Positions 35,771 through 47,683 of a DNA stretch of 64,000 nucleotides are shown one piece after another. The translations under genes and the position numbers were made by a program. The first letter of the stretch is position 1; every line of letters begins with the position of its first letter. The notes under the pieces were generated by a model, which was not told where the DNA came from, did not search any database, and saw nothing but the letters and a program-made list of their open reading frames with translations. The stretch comes from Sepiola atlantica (lineage: Eukaryota > Mollusca > Cephalopoda > Sepiida > Sepiolidae). The stretch is taken from contig OY744521.1 of assembly GCA_963556195.1 (NCBI GenBank), forward strand, positions 130,868,288-130,932,287, given 5' to 3'.

Positions 35771-35774
<4 letters not shown>

Positions 35775-36743
35775 CGCTTATTGATTTTCCGATATACCAA
35801 AACATTTTCACATTACGTACATGTGTCTTCATATACACCCTTATTTCTTCATACGAATACATATTCACTAATATGCCTGCCCTTCTATACATCCATGGAC
35901 CTTCCATGCCACACAACAACTTACTTTGTGCATGGTATATATGTTTCCAGATATACTCACTCCGTATATATACATACGCATGTTCCACTTTAAGTTTGAA
36001 CATTACTCATCATATAGCCGTATACATGTTACTATATACACTTAATATTTCGGGAGGTGAATCGTATAATGAATACTGGCACAGTCTATTAATTCGGCTA
36101 GACTAGTTTACAATCCAGTCGGATCTATTGCATTTATATTTATAGCCTGTGATACCATAAGTCGTAATAGGAACCCACCACTCTCTATGTTTTATAAATC
36201 CTTTCCCAATTAGCATTTTAAATAGTCAAACAATTTGATAAACCAGGTAAACAAATACACATATTTGCTTTCTCATTTATTTGTTTTTTCATATATTCAC
36301 AATGTGCACTTATTATATCCTTATTTATCAGGCGTCCTTATATAAAAGATTATATATGTATACCAATATATGTTCTTTTTGGTATATCTGAATAATTCTT
36401 TAATATGTTACGCACCTGATTTAATTGCTTTTGGAAAAGGTAATTTAGTATTCTTTAAGAACGGGTCGTCTTCAGAATAAGCATCTAAACTTTCTACACT
36501 TACTTGGTAGAAAGGCATGTCTTTAACCTTTAAATGAATCCGTGCAAATACTAAGCGCCAAACGAACGAATATTTCGTTCTTTGAACGGCCACGGATTGC
36601 ATTCCGTTCGACAGAAATATTCCGTCTTTAAAGGGGGAGCCATATGCCGGCGATCAGATGAACGAGAATGAAAAATGCCAAAATGTAAAAACGTAACGGA
36701 TATTTAAATGATTCATCCGTGCAATCCATACAAATTATATATC

Positions 36744-37100
36744 AAATTTAAACGTGACCGACAAAGTAAATGTTTCTTCAAACTTTAATGTGACAGACCA
36801 ACAAAAAATATTCTTTACACTTAAACGTGACAGACAATTAACAATTTACTTCGAACACAAAGAACCACAATATCATTCAAACTTACAAATCGTAGACCAT
36901 CAAATACTGTTTCCTCAAACTAAAAACGTGGCGAATAATAAAAACATACCTCCAACTTAAACGTGTCAGGCCATCAAACATTTTTTTTTCAAACTTAAAC
37001 ATGGCAGCCTATCAAAAAATATTTACTTGAATTTAAGCGTAGCAGACCAACAAAACTGTTCTTAAAACTTATCCAGACAAAAATGTTATTTAAAACTTGA
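36744..37100. repeat. 37-bp degenerate tandem repeat
   Basis: About ten units built on AAACTTAAACGTGRCAGACC plus a T/A-rich half ending TTTMTTC. Starts at about 36744, 36780, 36817, 36854, 36879 (short unit), 36917, 36953, 36991, 37029 and 37064; spacing is 36-38 bases. Weaker echoes (GACAGACC-like words) continue to about 37320. Confidence 0.8.
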
Positions 37101-37793
37101 ACATCAATGCTAAAAAAATTCTACTAACAGTAAATTATGAACAGGTGTGTTATTAAAAACTGAAGAGCAGCAGACCAGATAAACTACAATTTCAATCTTA
37201 ACGATTTTTTAACTTTATCCAGACAGGCCTACCGAACAGGAGAGCAACATTAGTTTAAATGCTTAGCCCGTCTAAAAGTAAATGAAAATACCGTTTAAAA
37301 CTGAAACGTGGCACACCTATTGCCGACAACAGACGGACATAACCTTTCTTAGAAATTTACGGGCGCATTTGAAAACCGTTAAAGGGCAGAGTGTAAACGT
37401 TTGACGGAATTTCGATTAAACATACCGATTCGCAAGCCGCAACCCATTATATCGAAGAAAACTGGGTAAAAGGTTAACACCATAAAGGATATCTGATATA
37501 GAGTTATACGTTTTGAAAGCCGTACTTGTAAGTTCAATCCTTTACCCTTGCCGATTCATTATTGTAACATTGTACCTGGTCGATGCCAGCTTATTATTGA
37601 TCCTCACAACATAAGTTTAGTTCAGTAGGTTATTTTATTCTGCACGTTTTCTCGAAAAGTTGCTGTGTGCCGAAATCGTTACGGTTTAATAAGGTCAAAT
37701 CACTGTAGTTAAGTTTAACCTTGTAAGTAATTAAACGTGCGACTATTCGAGAATAATAGTTTCAGTGAACAAACACTCTGAAGAGCGTCATCC
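37101..37793. other. AT-rich stretch
   Basis: Contains faint echoes of the 37-bp repeat up to about 37320. A B-box-like word (AAGTTCAATCC, near 37531) has no A box or fold to go with it. Confidence 0.4.
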
Positions 37794-37994
37794 GTGAGTG
37801 ACAAGCGCTCAAAATATGTCGGCCTTCTCGACAGATTTGTGTTCCAACCGATCATCGTTGAGAGGAGTGGAGTAATAGGCTCCGCAACGCGCGACTTTAT
37901 CGGGAGCTTAGGTCTGTTAATGACGCGCCACACAGGAGAACGTCATGAATTAACTAAGTTTTACGATCGCCTCCCCATCGCCACTATTCGTTGA
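37794..37994 (+). pseudogene. Probable retrotransposon pol C-terminal fragment
   Basis: A 66-codon open frame with SDKRSKYVGLLDRFVFQP, then VERSGVIGSATRDFIGSLG. I recognise this as the conserved C-terminal block found after reverse transcriptase in some metazoan retrotransposon proteins (pattern YxxL..FxFxPxxVExxGVxGxxT..F). GC-richer than its surroundings. No RT core is readable upstream. The clade is uncertain. Confidence 0.5.
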
Positions 37995-38197
37995 CATGAC
38001 TTGAGCCTTCCCTCCCAAGACAGCCGGATCTCAGATGAAACTTCCTGATGCTTGTATGTTTGTTTTGACAAGATACATTTTATGAAGTAATTATTATTAA
38101 CCTCTTCATGTTCATTCTAATATATTTTATTGGTTTACTATTACTTAATATGTGTTGTTACATTCCTGAACTGTTATTGATGCTGGATATTGTTCAC

Positions 38198-38199
<2 letters not shown>

Positions 38200-38274
<75 letters not shown>
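38200..38274. repeat. (TA)n array
   Basis: Pure TA repeat, about 74 bases. Confidence 0.95.
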
Positions 38275-38277
<3 letters not shown>

Positions 38278-40434
38278 TTATTTAAAATATATTTCAATGT
38301 CTGTTGAGACAGAAGAAGATAAATTCGTATTCTTAGACAATTTTATTTTCTATATGAACATTTAATTATCATTAATTTATACTGAATACTTTGATAAGAC
38401 TTGCTCACATTTTCAAAAGAGAATAAATGATGTTTCTTGATTCTCTCATTAATCCAGAATTCTGAATGAGTCGCAATTTCAATTTCTAGCAATTAATATA
38501 ATAAGCGCCTAAAACTTTGTAAAAAACTTTACAATCAAATAAATAGTAAAAATTAAAGCACTTGCGCAGAATGGAGATGTTTGTTTTTATTTGTGCAGAG
38601 TTACAGTAGCAGACAATCCTGAGTTTTTTAAAACTTAATCGTAAATGAAACATGACAATTTAATCAAACATGAAAGATTACGAGTCAGCAAAGTATCACA
38701 AAATCAAAAATTCCAAATAATTAATCAATAGAACATTCATTGAAATACATTTAAATGTGTGTTTTTCTTTTTTCTGTTTTTGCAAACGGACACTTTATTT
38801 ACAATATTGGAAACATTTGTAATAAATTAAAACAGTCATGTTTTTAGGAGAGGTGCTTTTTTCCAAACGGACAATTTTTTAAGAAATTAAAATTTGTAGA
38901 AAACGAACAGTTTCTTTGAATATGTTATTTTTTTTCGAAACAACGGTTTATTTGCAATATATTATTATTTGAATATATTTCGTTTGATTTTCGCACACAC
39001 ATGGGATGAAATTTATTGATTAGTCTTACATTGTATTTATCTCCCGAAATAACATTCTAATTAGATTTGTAATGAATTCAAAATCGAACTTTAATGCAAT
39101 GTCTTTATAATTGGTGGCTGTGTTGTAATTTCCTATGATTTACTTTGACATCAGTAAAAACGAAATACGTTTGACTTAATTTTATTTATACGAACATTGC
39201 TGTGTTTCCGTTAGAAATTGGTGTTACACTATTTTATTAATAACATATATTGTAGGTTCTGCGTTCGCGCTTGACATCCATAAATAAAGTACTTTAATTG
39301 TATTTATAAAATGAGTTAGTTAAAAATGTTGCGGAAGGAAGCTGATAGAAATGACAATCTGCAAAGACTTGTCATTCAGACTCTAGAGAACACCATGTAT
39401 TATTGAAAGTAAGCATTCGATGGTAATAATAATAGTGAGGCATCACATATTCTGGGACTTTTGATACTAAAACTATCTACAAAGGTTATTAGCCACGACA
39501 TAATCATAGACAGGAAAACGGGAAAAACATGCCAAATGTATCATTCACCGTCCATTGGTACATTGACGTAGTAAAACAAACCAAATACGTACTTGAAATT
39601 TGCTAGAGGGATGAAAGAGACGTGGAATATTAACATTATATGCGAGCGACAATAATTGTAGTATCAATGGTGGCAATCGTGAAAAACATGGAAATATGAC
39701 TAGGATAACTTTGAATCTATGGATCCACGATTAATGTTAAGAAAAACTCTAGAGTCTAGAAACTAACTAGCCGCATAATAAAATAGCACATACCCAACCA
39801 TATGCTAGTTCAAGTGAACATAGTAATGAACCCAGACACATAGCGAAGGAAAGTTGAACAAAAGAAGACTAAAACTACCTGGTACATTATATCAGAAAAA
39901 GTTTATAAGACTCCCCCACACACACGGACTATTTTCAGAGAAACATCGATTGGTAGCATGGAAAATTCCCGGGATAGAGGATGGAAACTCGAAGAGGGAC
40001 AACACCTCTCAGACTGCAACTAGAACATTGATGAGATTAATTCTCATTTAAATCCCACGGAGCGATATCGATTTTTATCGCAAAAAATCCTGGTAACGTC
40101 TGCTGTGAGAACACTAGACGTTATCAAGATTAGTTACAATAATAATGAAATGGAATTGAGAGTATTGGAATGTTGTTGGAAAGTCACTAACATACAAGAA
40201 AAAAAAACACCCGCCATTATGAGCGAGAAAACACTGGTGTGAGAACGTCAATCGTGTAATATAAATATGATATGGAAGTATCCTGACTTGGCGATTCGTT
40301 CAGTCGAAAACCCAGGAAAAGTGTGACAACCGACCAGATTACAACTGGTAAGGGGTCTGGAGATTTAATAACGTAAAGTCCATTGCAGTAAAGTAGGAGG
40401 CACTGATTTATTACCAAGTGTAAACCTCCAAATC

Positions 40435-40750
40435 TTCAAACAAAGAAAAAGAAGAAGCAGAAAAACAAGAAGAGCAATAGAAAAGGGGCAAGAAGAAGGG
40501 GAACAACATGAAAAAAAACCTCGAAGTTGAGGAATAAGAAGGGAAAAGTTAAGGAAAAAGGCTTATTAGAAAGCTTACAAGAACTTTGACACCAAGAATG
40601 AATAAAAGGGTGAGGCAAGAGACGAAGGGAAAGTGAGATGAGAGAGAAGATAATGTAAGAGAAGATGTGTTAAAAGAGAAACATGACAGGAAAAAGAAGG
40701 AGAAGAAGGAGAAGAGGAATAACATTAAAAAAAGAAGTCGAAAACGTTGA
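40435..40750. repeat. Purine-rich (GAA/AAG) low-complexity tract
   Basis: About 300 bases dominated by A and G on the plus strand (AAGAAG, GAGAAG units). Could form a triplex-prone mirror-like tract. Confidence 0.7.
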
Positions 40751-41464
40751 AATCAGGACGGAATGTGAGAGGTACGAGAACAAACTGGAGAAAAGACATG
40801 TTGAAAAAGAAGTTTTTGTCTCTTAAAACTGTTGCAAGTTCATTAAACCATTTTACTATTTTGTTTTTTCTATTTAAGTTCATGATGTTTTGTTTCATGA
40901 ATTCACCAATATCTTCTTTTTCTTCGATTAATTTTTCTTCTACTTTTTAAATTTGTTTTCTTCTTTTATTTACGTAATTCGTATTAACTTTTTCTTCTTA
41001 ATACCTCTCCTAGTATATATATCAACTTCTATTTCATAATATATATCAACTTCTTTTTTTATTAATTTTTGCATCCTTTCTATTTACATGTCTATCTTTT
41101 GCTATTTCTTGACCTTCGGTACATATGAGAATCAGCTCCACATTGTTTGTTTCAATAAAGTCAACACTGGGATATGTTAACTATTTCTGTATATCCACTT
41201 CCTGCTCTCTCACTCACACTTTCTCTCTTACACGCACGCACAAGAAGCCTTCATATACACCCACATACACCCACATACACCCAAAGCAACATATATACAT
41301 ACATAATATAATCAATGAGAGCAAAACATTCTTTAACCACATTTTTTTATAAATACATTCATCTATTTACACTATTGTTTCCTAATGCGCTTTCCAACAC
41401 ACACTCACATACGCACAAAAGTAAACACACACGTATGTGTATGTGTATAATAAAATATATATGC

Positions 41465-41466
<2 letters not shown>

Positions 41467-41524
<58 letters not shown>

Positions 41525-41541
41525 TGTGTGTGTGTGTGTGT
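41467..41541. repeat. (TA)n(TG)n compound array
   Basis: Pure TA repeat followed by GGTGTGTGTGTGTGTG. Confidence 0.95.
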
Positions 41542-42128
41542 GAATTATTCCTAGTCTGTATTGTTTTTAGTCTGTCTTAAGCTGGCTGGCTACTACACCG
41601 GCCCATCAACATCCCTGGTAGTCGTCGCTGGCACGCAGGATGCTGTGTTTCTCACATAATACAATATCTCGATCCTACTTAAAACGAAATTATTTCTGAA
41701 GGCGAAGACCTAATCGAGCGACTGGTTTTTCAGTCTATCCTTAAAACTTTAAAAGTATTTTCAAATTCGATGCACGAATTGATTTTCACGTAAACACCTC
41801 TCACCACACGTGCTACCCCACTTTCCGAAATCCTATCCAGTTCATACAAGTTTATTTCGTTTTCCTCCCCTATCAGCAATTCCTCTTCCACGCCGGATTG
41901 TATTGGGTCGATACCGAAAAAACAAAAGAGATTAATAAAAGCTACAGTTTTACTCAACCAACTGATTATTATATAGAACGGGGTGTGATAGGTTTTTTCT
42001 TTTGATTTATGAGAAAAAAACAAGTTGAAAAAAAAGGAAGATCGAAAAAAAAGAAAACAATAGAACGAATACAAAAGTAAAATAGATACAAAAGATTGGA
42101 ATACTGCTAATAAAAACTTTGTTGACAA

Positions 42129-42165
42129 ACTACTACTACTACTACTACTAATAATAATAATAATG

Positions 42166-42218
<53 letters not shown>

Positions 42219-42238
42219 TATAATAATAATAATATAAT
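42129..42238. repeat. (ACT)n(AAT)n array
   Basis: ACT triplets turning into AAT triplets with a few GAT. Same composition as the tail at 42808, so it may be a LINE tail, but the sequence to its left does not match the LINE 3' end. Confidence 0.9.
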
Positions 42239-42539
42239 AACCCCTGCTGTTTCTAGTGAGCGGTCAGAGGTAATCCATACAACAGACGGTAATGATGAGA
42301 ATAGCTGAAATGTTTAGAAACATACTCGACACTTCAAACGCTACCCCTCCACACGTAAGTTGAAATAGAAATTAAACTAACATATTAGAAGGATATCGCA
42401 CGAACCAGAGGGTACTGAAACTAACAGAAATATCACGAACTGAGTCAACCCCATCGATGAAAATGCATATAATTTCACTGGAATCGGCTGGTATTTCACA
42501 AAATGTGTGTGAAGACCCAATGAGGATAAAAGGACTCAG

Positions 42540-42807
42540 ATGGGAGTACCAAGCTAACCACAACTAGAAGGATGCAGGAGTACTGGGAACTTGCCACATA
42601 ACGTCAAATGAAAACTAATCATCGGTGCTAGCGAGAAATAAATTGTAAGCGTCTGTTGCGATAAGGCAATATGATTAGAACTTAAAAGAGTAGGAAAGTG
42701 TTCGAAATATGGGTAGACTTGTTGCCACTCAGCCTCCAGGTAACACCACTGGGTATTATGAGTGAACAACCACTTAAAGAAATGTGTGAAAACTCTTTGT
42801 AAGTAAA

Positions 42808-42854
<47 letters not shown>

Positions 42855-42900
42855 ATAATAATAATAATAATGATAATAATGATAATGATAATAATAATAA
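42540..42900 (+). mobile_element. 3' end of LINE (third copy) with (TAC)n(AAT)n tail
   Basis: GACTTGTTGCCACTCAGCC near 42718, then CCAGGTAACACCAC and GTAAGTAAATA near 42799, match 45170-45268 (GACTTGTTGTCACTCAGAC, CCAGGGAATACCAC, GTGAGTAAATA), followed by a triplet tail. Only the 3' untranslated part is recognisable. Same strand as the two copies at 43698 and 44343. Confidence 0.65.
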
Positions 42901-42928
42901 CAAATAAAAAATAATAATGCTAATAACG

Positions 42929-43330
42929 TGTCACGAACGAGCATCGATTGTAATAACAAGAAATAACAACAAAAATATTATCTATTTAAAAAAGGAGATC
43001 CCTCAGTGAAGATGATTGTAGGTTCCCACGTAGATTCTTGTATGAAACAAAGTTATTGAACGACATGTAACGAACGAGCGTCGATTGCAGTAACACAAAA
43101 TAACAGAAACTAATGATGTATTAAAATAAAGAAAACCCCTCAGTGAATATGATTGTTGATCTCCATGGGGATTTCTGTATAAAACAAAATTATTGAACGA
43201 CGTGTATCAGGCGAGCGTCGATTACAATAAAGAAAAAAAAATAATGTATTTAAAAAAGAGAAGATCCTTTAGTGGAGATGCTTATTATTTGTCACGCGGA
43301 TTTCTGTAAAAAACCAAATTATTTGGCGGT
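42929..43330. repeat. 137-bp tandem repeat, three units
   Basis: Units start at 42929, 43066 and 43203, exactly 137 bases apart. Each begins TGTNWCRRRCGAGCRTCGATT and ends near AAANTTATTGAACGAC (the third ends TTATTTGGCGG). The units have diverged from one another by substitutions and small indels. Function unknown. Confidence 0.9.
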
Positions 43331-43697
43331 TTGTTGTTTATTGTGGATCGCTCACTATTGAAATTGCTGCAGCTAGTAAGTTATTTGATTTTATTGCAAA
43401 GCGTCTTCGTTTATTGTATATAAAAAGAGAATGTAATAATAGTTGTGGTAGTAATAATGATAATCATAGTTATTAATGGTGATAGTTATAATCATAATAA
43501 TACCAGTTATCTCAGCCGCGGTGAAACTGGCATAGGGGTTTAGAATCTCTAGCAAGCCATAGCGAATGCAACATCTCTAAGAATAGCAAATACCTGATGG
43601 AATGCAAAGGAAGTTGTAAATGTCAGGTTGACATCTGGCATGGCTTAAATGGGTTAACTGCATTTCATGGCCAGGATAGTGTCGTGAACTTTGAGTA
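43331..43697. other. Region upstream of LINE copy
   Basis: Includes GAT/AAT-rich tracts (43430-43503). Parts of 43560-43697 may belong to the LINE but are not clearly readable. Confidence 0.4.
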
Positions 43698-44244
43698 GCT
43701 AATGCTAGCACAACACCAGTATTAAAATGGAGACACAACAACGTCGCTCAGGTACTACACTGGAATATATGCAAAGCTTATAAATTGAACCACAATAAGA
43801 AGTGGTATGAACATAAGCCAGAAGTGATACATTGGAACGACAATGTCAAACTTCTTTTGGATATGCGCATACATACTGATAAGGTTATGGAACATTCAAA
43901 ACCCGACTTAATACAAGAGAACCCATATAATCATTTGTATAGCCTGCCCCTTCGATGCAAGTGTGCAGAAGAAAAAATACGAAAAAAGTATGAACACCTA
44001 AAATTAGAATTAGTTAGAACATGGACATGTAAAGAAATAAAGGTCATTCCCGTTGTAATTGGAATGCTTAGAGCACTATAGAAAAGCCACCATAAATGGC
44101 TTAACCAAATTGACGAGAAATCCTCTTGTCCAATTCTGCAAACGGCTTGTCTGTTAGGAACTGCGAAAGTGTTAAAGGAAATAACTTTATGTTCATAAAA
44201 AGAAAACTCCAACTAAAAAAATCCAACAGTTGAGACTTCTATGA

Positions 44245-44246
<2 letters not shown>
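43698..44246 (+). pseudogene. LINE ORF C-terminal fragment, copy 1
   Basis: Frame 43698-44081 reads KWRHNNVAQVLHWNIC, then KKWYEHKPEV, LLLDMRIHTDKV and KPDLI. After a frame-shifted patch, KYEHLKLELVRTWTCKEI and IPVVIGMLRAL follow. A further fragment, LQTACLLGTAKVLKEI, lies past the stop. This matches the region after RT in a common metazoan non-LTR element. The RPDxI...DFAxP motif suggests a restriction-like endonuclease, as in R2-type LINEs; that reading is inference. 5'-truncated; ends in (AAT)n. Confidence 0.7.

Positions 44247-44320
<74 letters not shown>
44247..44320 (+). repeat. (AAT)n tail of LINE copy 1
   Basis: Pure AAT triplets directly after the LINE 3' end; copy 2 begins right after it. 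Confidence 0.9.
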
Positions 44321-44342
44321 CAGCAAGCTAGCACAAAGGGAA

Positions 44343-45038
44343 TAAAAGAACAGACATGACAGCGTGTGGAAAGAAGTACACCGGGAAATGTGCAAACAAC
44401 TGAATTTCGAATATGCAAAAAAACGGTACAAACACAAACCAGAAACTGTACTAGAAAATGAAAAACACAAAATCATACGGGATATGAATGTACAAACAGA
44501 CAAAGCCATAACAGCAAGGAGACCGGATATGATAATAATCAACAAGAAAGAAAAATCCTGCAAAATCGTGGAGTTTGCCGTTCCAGCAGTCCACAGAGTG
44601 AAGATCAAAGAGACGGAAAAAAGAAGCAAATATACTGAACTTGCCAGAGAATTGAAAGGAATATGGAACATGAAGAAAGTCAGTATAACACCAATAATCA
44701 TATGAGCACTAGGAACAGTCCCCAAAAACATGGAGAAAAGACTAGTAGAAATGGGAATCAAAGGGAAAACTGAGACCATACAAAGGACAGTAATGATCAA
44801 AACAGCTACAATCCTGAGAAATGTCCTCGATGCGAGAACCAACCCACGTAATCAACGAATAGAGAACAAACACATGGAAGCACAAAACAACAGAACCGGG
44901 GAAAATACAACCGCACGAGAGAGGCGCAAGCATAGGCTGACGCCACGAAAATTATTGACAGAGGGTCGAGAAGGGAAAGCGCAAACCAGACCTCCACTGG
45001 AAGAGCGCGGACAGCTCTGGGACCTTGGGAAGGCTTGA
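44343..45038 (+). pseudogene. LINE ORF C-terminal fragment, copy 2 (one stop)
   Basis: Better-preserved homologue of 43698-44246. From 44364: WKEVHREMCKQLNF, YKHKPETVLENEKH, RRPDMIIINKKEKSC, KIVEFAVPAVHRVK, ELARELKGIWNMKK, then one in-frame stop at 44703-44705 in a place where the family has IGALGTVP. It continues ALGTVPKNMEKRLVEM and IQRTVMIKTATILRNVL and ends with a basic tail at 45038. The RPD...EF pattern fits PD-(D/E)xK nucleases (restriction-like endonuclease). Truncated at the 5' end, so retrotransposition left only the last third of the ORF. The minus-strand 209-codon frame over 44213-44842 is antisense. Confidence 0.75.
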
Positions 45039-45285
45039 TGCTACTCAGGCCCCAGAGGGGACCAATGGCCCTTATCAGCGGGAAATCGTTGGAAGGTGGC
45101 TGTTGCGGTTACCGCAAGGTCATCAGCGGTGATGAACGAAAAGAGGTGGAGCATACTGGAAGTCTGAAGAGACTTGTTGTCACTCAGACTCCAGGGAATA
45201 CCACAGGTTGTCGGCAGTGGGCGATCACTGACGATGACCAGTGTGATAACTCCTAGTGAGTAAATAATAATAATAATTACTCGAT
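45039..45285 (+). mobile_element. LINE 3' UTR and (AAT)n tail, copy 2
   Basis: GC-rich 3' UTR with two related segments (GCTTGATGCTACTCAGGCCC near 45034 and GACTTGTTGTCACTCAGACT near 45172), ending GTGAGTAAATAATAATAATAAT. The second segment is shared with the copy at 42540. Confidence 0.65.
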
Positions 45286-45759
45286 TGCCAACATGGAGAA
45301 CCCATCCGCATCCTGCGAATGTGTGTCCCATTTAATTTCGGCAACAAGATCACGGACTCAAAACAGGTAAGAAACCTCTCTAATTCCATATATGTTAAGA
45401 ACACAGGCTAAACACAAATAACGCAGGTATGAAACGGAAATACCAAAAAAAAAAACATAGAAAGAAATAGACCGCATAAAAGAATAGTAATGGAATGGTA
45501 CTACAGTAGCCGCCACCCTGCATCAAGAGGATGTCGGAAACGAATGAAACATCTATTAGACATTCTACTGACAACTATACAACGAAAGATAGCATGTCAA
45601 GAAAGACAGATGCTCAAGAGAGGATTGTTCTACGAGTTCAAAGTAATGCACATCAAAAAATGGTCAATGGCGTAACAGATCAAGCAACCCTGCTTGGCGA
45701 AAATATGTTTTTTTCATCGAAAACACCATGCATTGAACAATCGAGGTTAGAATAGATTT
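45286..45759. other. Unassigned stretch
   Basis: No recognised gene. Overlapping 61- and 74-codon frames at 45490-45755 have no known motif. GCATTGAACAATCG near 45730 matches the minus strand near 57888, the start of the pLTR-family similarity. Confidence 0.4.
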
Positions 45760-45877
45760 GTCATTTGTACATCTTTATCTCTTTTCCTTCATTTATCTTT
45801 ATAATAGCTCTATCCCGTATATTGAGCTTCAACCATTTACGTATAGGTTATATCTTCTAAAAGTATACTTTTAGTTT

Positions 45878-45944
<67 letters not shown>
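45726..45944 (+). repeat. pLTR-family 3' end with (TA)n tail
   Basis: TTCATTTATCTTTATAATAG, CTCTATCCCGTATATTGAGC, ACGTATAGGTTAT and an 18-bp perfect palindrome CTAAAAGTATACTTTTAG, followed by (TA)n at 45881-45944. Same order as at 57805 (minus), 50075 and 25345. No hammerhead in this truncated copy. Confidence 0.75.
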
Positions 45945-46009
45945 AACATACCGTACTGATCTGGTATCATGTCTCGAAATGTAATTGATCATTTATTTAA
46001 AAAACCACA

Positions 46010-46010
46010 T

Positions 46011-46057
<47 letters not shown>

Positions 46058-46058
46058 T

Positions 46059-46091
<33 letters not shown>
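46010..46091. repeat. (TA)n(GA)n compound array
   Basis: TA repeat followed by a GA repeat. Confidence 0.95.
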
Positions 46092-46094
<3 letters not shown>

Positions 46095-46291
46095 TGGTAG
46101 ATATTAAAAATAAACAAACAAGTGCCAGATCGTAAAGATGCTAGAGCTAAAGCACACATTAAATTGCATATTTCAGAGCCGTGTCATGGTTTCCTGGACA
46201 CGGGTAGTCTTTTACTGTTCATAAAAGGTCCTTAAAAATATTAACAAAAAGTCGACGATATATATAATTAATACAGTGCGAACTGTAAGTG

Positions 46292-46293
<2 letters not shown>

Positions 46294-46369
<76 letters not shown>
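46294..46369. repeat. (TA)n array
   Basis: Nearly pure TA repeat. Confidence 0.95.
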
Positions 46370-46615
46370 GATAATATTTTGAGTAAATATTACTTATTAT
46401 TACCTCCATACATCGATGTTTAAGTATTACGTAATCTACAGTGTACGTATTTAATTAATGTCGAACCCGCTTTCTAAGTCGCAACTGACACGTAGTTGGG
46501 TAGCTTTTCACTCAGTTGCCAACAATTAGCATGGACATAAGGACAAATTAAACAATACACGCTAAATCAGCTGGCAATACTGTGAACTATTTCAAATAAA
46601 TAATAATTATTATTA

Positions 46616-46616
<1 letters not shown>

Positions 46617-46707
<91 letters not shown>

Positions 46708-46734
46708 GAAATGAAGAGAGAGAAGCAGAGAGAA
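46617..46734. repeat. (TA)n(GA)n compound array
   Basis: TA repeat of about 50 bases followed by GA-rich repeats to 46734. Confidence 0.95.
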
Positions 46735-47637
46735 GTAATATTGTTTTAGCCCCGGTACCTTCGGCAACCGTAAGGAAATAACAACATGCATAACAGACAA
46801 CACAACTCACTACTATATAAAGTGTAGTCACTCGAACCTGTTTTAATTAATTCATGATTATTTCTTAAATTTAACACGAAATATTTGTCCGGTCATCTAT
46901 CGTAGACTCTCCCCAAAAACATACTCCATGGAGGTTGTAGCAAAAACGTTTCACTCTAATATTTTACTACTAACACTCTTCCTATTTACATTGGGAACCA
47001 ATAAACAATGGATATTTTATAAAAACGTAACCCTGGTTGTTTTCTATTGATGTGATAGTAATTTACTACATAATACAATACATTCCTCAGAAATTTCATA
47101 AACGCTTCCTCAGATCCCACTCTGTTTCAAGAATATCAGATTACGTTATTTACGTATATATATACTTCTATTCCGGTTTTTACGTAATACATTTAACGAA
47201 CATGATTATAGTGTTGTGTTATTAAAAATGGCGGCTATTATCGGTTCAGCAAATTGACTTTAGACATTTCTTTTATCACTCTTCGTTAGCTTCAGATATA
47301 ATTTAATTTTTTTCTTAAACACTTTGACAATTTCACACATAAAACATTTAAGGCTTAAAAATCATTTTACTTATACTTACAGCGTAAAACGAGCTTCAGT
47401 GCTCATTTCAATTGTTGATACAAAATCCATGGAAGCACGTAATATAAGTTTCTCTACGAACCTTACATTAACTAACAGACAGCAACAGTTCATTGTTTAT
47501 TTTTCGACCATCTATATAAACTAAACATTACTCCAACATTTGTGTTTTATTTTCACGTTAATTATTCGTTTATTGGTGTATGGGGGTGATTATATTTCTC
47601 TATCTCACTTTCCTTGCATGTCTATCTGTCTGTGTTT

Positions 47638-47638
47638 G

Positions 47639-47683
<45 letters not shown>
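47638..47683. repeat. (CT)n array
   Basis: Pure CT repeat, about 38 bases, with a short extension. Confidence 0.95.

Larger units (their letters stand above)
34841..36743. other. AT-rich stretch with two (TA)n arrays
   Basis: Arrays at 35189-35231 and 35713-35770. GAACGA/TCGTTC form a small hairpin near 36565. No gene recognised; open frames of up to 153 codons run through the TA array. Confidence 0.4.
37995..42128. other. AT-rich stretch with low-complexity tracts
   Basis: Contains (TA)n arrays at 38200-38274 and 41467-41541 and a purine-rich tract at 40435-40750. Near 41258 CACCCACATA repeats about three times. A 132-codon minus-strand frame (41730-42128) is Phe/Ser-rich and unrecognised. 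Confidence 0.4.

Noticed and set aside
36754..36960. 68-codon frame with repeated residues
   Set aside because: Generated by the 37-bp tandem repeat.
37520..37560. B-box-like word
   Set aside because: No A box or tRNA fold upstream and no body in common with the SINEs.
41730..42128. 132-codon minus-strand frame
   Set aside because: Phe/Ser/Leu-rich in a T-rich strand context, no motif, no supporting splice or promoter context.
44213..44842. 209-codon minus-strand open frame with a Tyr run
   Set aside because: Antisense to the LINE C-terminal fragment; the Tyr run is the (AAT)n array read backwards.
45110..45140. CTGATGA on the minus strand within the LINE 3' UTR
   Set aside because: No GAAA box follows, so it is not a hammerhead.
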